Assembly: GCA_001644045.1 (NCBI GenBank)
Contig: LUUF01000057.1
Coordinates: 1-47,064, forward strand
DNA: 47,064 nt
Reading direction: 5' to 3'
From: Methylomonas methanica
GTDB taxonomy: Bacteria; Pseudomonadota; Gammaproteobacteria; Methylococcales; Methylomonadaceae
A model generated the notes under the pieces. That model made no database searches. It saw nothing but the letters and a program-made list of their open reading frames with translations, and was not told the origin of the DNA. The position numbers and the translations under genes are program-made. Within the stretch, counting starts at the first letter, position 1. Each line of letters begins with the position of its first letter. Positions 44,582-47,064 of the stretch are shown here, piece by piece.

Positions 44582-44698
44582 ATGCACACAGGCTCTAAGC
44601 TTCAACTCAATTCGATACCTACTTTAACGCCACATGAATTGCCAGAATACCTCGCCGGCAACAATCGCACAAAGGGAACCCCTACGACCCTCCGATGA
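44582..44698 (+). CDS. Possible 38-residue small ORF, unknown
   Basis: ATG at 44582 opens a 38-codon frame (MHTGSKLQLNSIPTLTPHEL, then PEYLAGNNRTKG and so on) preceded by AAGGA at a six- to seven-base spacing. It lies between the divergent glycosyltransferase and the large membrane protein gene, about 80 bases before the latter. It has no recognisable domain, signal or membrane segment. It could be a leader or chance; only the ribosome site argues for it. The rest of 44508-44779 shows nothing else. Confidence 0.2.
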   Translation: MHTGSKLQLNSIPTLTPHELPEYLAGNNRTKGTPTTLR

Positions 44699-44779
44699 AA
44701 GCCCCAAAAACATCACTGAACAGGTAAACAAACACATGCGCATAAAAGCCAATTCTACTCTAGCGCCAAAGGAGGTATC

Positions 44780-46480
44780 ATGACAAACCGATTAAAGCTG
44801 TTTTCTCCTCATCATCCTGAGCGTTCCTCCCTCTCAGCCTTAAGTACTTATCTTCTTATAACCCTTGTTAGTTCACTAGTTATTTATTATTTCATTGAGT
44901 TTATAAGCTCGATGAAATTCTTTCTTAGCAACGACACTTACTTTGAGGAAGCCCTAAACTTTATTCATGACCGAGGACTAACTAGAACCCCATGGGCCAC
45001 CAGCAATCCAGCGCATGATTACGAACCGAATATCTATCAACCTCCCGGATTTGGCCTTCTGATTTACTTGGTATCCCTTTTTGGATTGATACCAACTAAA
45101 GCGGATTTATGGATATCATATATTTCGTGGACGCTGACACCAGCCATATTTGTTTTTCTACTAAAGCCATTAATTGGACTTCGATTTTCAATTTTCTGCG
45201 CAGTCCTGTCCATTACGTCACCCTGTTATTATTTGTTCGGTTCAGGCCCCTTTACCGAAGCCTTGTATACCGCAATTATCCTGCTTTCGATCGGCATAGT
45301 CATTAGAACCCTTGATAGAGACATTGATAGAAAACTTATAGGCGCAATACTCTTCGCCGGCTTTATCGCTGGCGTTGCCTATTCCGTACGAAACGCTTGC
45401 CTGGCGTATTTCGCTGCATTATTTTCGACCTTCGTGATTTTACGAATATTGGGATCGATAAAGACCGGGAAAGCTATTACTTTGTTATTATGGTTTTTTA
45501 TTGGCTCTGCGCCTGTTTTAACCGCCCTACACTTACGCAATCTTTCGGTTTTCAATCAAATCCTTCCATACCGAATCGACCAAGGCTATTTTTCAACCTA
45601 CCCTACATCAATACGCGTACTTATCGAGGCTTTGCTATTTGACTTCATAGGTTCGCGAACCATTGCCAAAATAGCTTGGGATTTTTGGCTGATGTTATTG
45701 GTTATTCTGCCGATAGCCTTGTCAGGACTGTATTTAACCTGGAAGCAGTGGATAAAATATACTTTGAAAACAAAGTTTTTTATACTATTTGCAGCTTTAT
45801 TTTTAATTGCTTCGAGTGGTATGTTGATCATTGCGCATACTCATCACGGCTTGGATCCAGGCAACCTCATAAGACACGTATTCTCGTTTACCTGGGTTTT
45901 ATACCCGTTATCTCTAATAACCTTTAACTTAGAGCAGAATGATTCACGCAACATTTTTTCGGTAGCACTCGGCGCATTGATTCTCTCTAGCCATTTAAGC
46001 TACATAAGCGACGATATTAAAAAGACGCAAGAAGTGCTTACTGCATTAAATCAAGCTCCCGATATAGCGGCCGCTGCTCACTCAGAAATCGGAAAATACA
46101 AAATTATAACCGATGAAATTAACTTTAAACTTGCCAAAGACCCCGAGGTCATTAATGGCATCAACAATATCCCTAAAAATGCACTAGTCACATCAAATGT
46201 TGGAGGCCTGTTAAGACGTTTGACATTGTTACCGATTAGAAGCTTCGACTTCGACGCCAGAAAATTACAGGAAACTTCATTGGCCATTGGAGATATGGCA
46301 AACAGCACATTACCGGGCCGCCCTTTCTATCTTGTCATTTTACCTGATAACGAAATAGTAAGAATTCTCGATGCCAGTAACTGGAAAGAACATATAGCTA
46401 AATTACTTATTCCACAAGGGTTTCAGGTAATCCTCTCTAAAAATAACATTATTGTTTTTTTAAAATTGAATAACGTTTAA
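44780..46480 (+). CDS. Multi-spanning membrane protein, possible GT-C glycosyltransferase
   Basis: This 566-residue protein has an AAAGGAGG ribosome site and about 10-11 hydrophobic segments between residues 20 and 410, then a soluble C-terminal part of about 150 residues. After the first membrane segment comes SNDTYFEEAL and then YEPNIYQPPGFGLLIYL, resembling the acidic first loop and PP motif of GT-C (ArnT/PMT-like) transferases that use lipid-linked sugars. Together with nearby GtrA- and GtrB-like genes it would fill the GtrC place. The codon use is AT-rich (33-40% GC in two hand-counted lines, against about 65% in a murC line), suggesting transfer. I do not recognise a closer family. Confidence 0.6.
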   Translation: MTNRLKLFSPHHPERSSLSALSTYLLITLVSSLVIYYFIEFISSMKFFLSNDTYFEEALNFIHDRGLTRTPWATSNPAHDYEPNIYQPPGFGLLIYLVSLFGLIPTKADLWISYISWTLTPAIFVFLLKPLIGLRFSIFCAVLSITSPCYYLFGSGPFTEALYTAIILLSIGIVIRTLDRDIDRKLIGAILFAGFIAGVAYSVRNACLAYFAALFSTFVILRILGSIKTGKAITLLLWFFIGSAPVLTALHLRNLSVFNQILPYRIDQGYFSTYPTSIRVLIEALLFDFIGSRTIAKIAWDFWLMLLVILPIALSGLYLTWKQWIKYTLKTKFFILFAALFLIASSGMLIIAHTHHGLDPGNLIRHVFSFTWVLYPLSLITFNLEQNDSRNIFSVALGALILSSHLSYISDDIKKTQEVLTALNQAPDIAAAAHSEIGKYKIITDEINFKLAKDPEVINGINNIPKNALVTSNVGGLLRRLTLLPIRSFDFDARKLQETSLAIGDMANSTLPGRPFYLVILPDNEIVRILDASNWKEHIAKLLIPQGFQVILSKNNIIVFLKLNNV

Positions 46481-46545
46481 AACACTAATTGAAAACTAAA
46501 AATTTGCAAAATCCGAGCCAAATAAGCTGCCTATAACTAATCAGT

Positions 46546-46565
46546 GGCTTTGTTGCATAAATCCC
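46546..46565. repeat. Probable IS5-type terminal inverted repeat
   Basis: GGCTTTGTTGCATAAATCCC looks like the outer end of many IS5-family elements, and it lies 44 bases beyond the transposase stop, as expected for the 3' end. The left boundary of the insertion is thus near 46545. The other end is outside the window or lost. Confidence 0.5.
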
Positions 46566-46608
46566 ATATCGAACAAAATTCCCCTTTACCACGAACTGCT
46601 AGAGGGAT

Positions 46609-46965
46609 TTAGGGCACAGCAATAGTAATCGGCGTTCCCAGTTGGGTAAACCGATTTAATAGCGCGGTACGAATTTGTAGTTCGGCGGCTTGGCTGTTGA
46701 AGATTCTCGCCTTGACGCGTTCGGCCAAAAGTTTGAAACAACGCATTTTGGCCTCGACTAAACTGCGGCGATGGTAACCGCTCCATTTCTTCCAAAGGAA
46801 AGACCTAACCGTTGGGTAGCTCGCAGTATTTCATTTCGGACATGGGCGCTAGGCGTAGTTTCCTTCCAAGGTTTGCCATTTTTGCGCACAGGAATAATGG
46901 CCACTGCGCCCCGTTCGGCAATTGCGCTGCGCCTCTTCTTACTATCATAAGTAGTCGATCTTGAA
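46609..46965 (-). pseudogene. IS5-family transposase, C-terminal remnant with frameshift
   Basis: Read on the minus strand, one frame encodes TYDSKKRRSAIAERGA, IIPVRKNGKPWKETTPSAHV and RNEILRATQRLG, and after a one-base frame change near 46798-46808 another encodes WKKWSGYHRRSLVEAKM, CFKLLAERVKARIFNSQAAE and LQIRTALLNRFTQLGTPITI, ending AVP and a stop at 46609. Together they are the C-terminal half of an IS5-type DDE transposase; the last catalytic Glu is in RRSLVEAKM. The expected join is LGRSFWKKWSG, so one base seems lost. An in-frame stop lies just upstream near 46982, so the copy is dead. Confidence 0.8.
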
Positions 46966-47064
46966 TAAATCGCTTTTTCTCAAGCAACAGCGAATTGATC
47001 GAGAGTTTGCGGCCAATCTAAAGAGAACAGCCATCGTAAATTTTTGGCACAAAACAACCGCAGT

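Larger units (their letters stand above)
46546..47064 (-). mobile_element. Truncated IS5-family insertion sequence remnant
   Basis: The right edge of the window holds one IS end and the broken transposase gene. Bases about 46983-47064 could not be assigned; they encode no transposase N-terminus I recognise, so the element may be truncated or disrupted by other DNA there. It borders the AT-rich glycan-modification genes and may have had a part in their arrival. Confidence 0.6.

Noticed and set aside
46790-46812. Programmed ribosomal frameshift in the IS5-type transposase
   Set aside because: The frame change is close to the C-terminus, lacks a classic A-rich slippery site, and the element has a further in-frame stop, so decay is the simpler reading.
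1-47064. CRISPR arrays, tRNA or rRNA genes
   Set aside because: I found no regularly spaced repeats, no cloverleaf-like segments and no rRNA-like stretches in the non-coding gaps, which are all under 400 bases.

Overview
This is a chromosomal window from a gammaproteobacterium. The gene orders are those of Pseudomonas-like and methanotroph-like gammaproteobacteria: a pilMNOPQ operon divergent from a PBP1a gene, lptM-lysA-dapF-DUF484-xerC, yibN-secB-gpsA divergent from envC-ctpA, and a complete dcw cluster ending in ftsQAZ-lpxC-dciA. A member of the Methylococcales (Methylomonas-like) would fit, but no one-carbon metabolism gene is present, so this is only an impression. I saw no rRNA, tRNA or CRISPR array.

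Layout. 1-3.9 kb (minus strand): lptM, lysA, dapF, a DUF484 gene and xerC, tightly coupled (outer-membrane assembly, lysine/DAP synthesis, chromosome dimer resolution). 3.9-9.0 kb (minus): pilM, pilN, pilO, pilP and pilQ, the type IV pilus alignment complex and secretin, closed by a clear bidirectional-type terminator. 9.2-11.6 kb (plus): mrcA (PBP1a). 11.6-15.2 kb (minus): rpmE, an AmpG-like MFS transporter in a visibly GC-richer block, and nhaD. 15.4-17.5 kb (plus): a siroheme sulfite/nitrite reductase and its DUF934 partner, with a strong promoter upstream and a strong terminator downstream. 17.6-20.3 kb (minus): ctpA, envC and, just upstream of envC, a 40-codon ORF that looks like an internally deleted gpmI. 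20.6-22.9 kb (plus): an ArsR-family regulator with a BigR/SqrR-like cysteine pair, a membrane rhodanese (YibN-like), secB and gpsA.

23.2-41.6 kb (plus): the whole division and cell-wall cluster mraZ-rsmH-ftsL-ftsI-murE-murF-mraY-murD-ftsW-murG-murC-murB-ddl-ftsQ-ftsA-ftsZ, then lpxC. Nearly every junction overlaps or abuts. The promoter in front of mraZ is covered by 10-11 bp spaced repeats that look like MraZ operator boxes. dciA converges on lpxC from the other strand.

42.3-47.1 kb is an AT-richer accessory block: a GtrA-type flippase, a GtrB-type glycosyltransferase with a methyltransferase, a large multi-spanning protein probably of the GT-C type, and at the right edge a frameshifted IS5-family transposase remnant. 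Together these look like an acquired surface-glycan modification locus.

Most of the window is conserved housekeeping DNA. The items most worth a second look are the gpmI deletion scar, the possible persulfide-sensing regulator in front of the rhodanese, the MraZ operator array and the Gtr-like locus.
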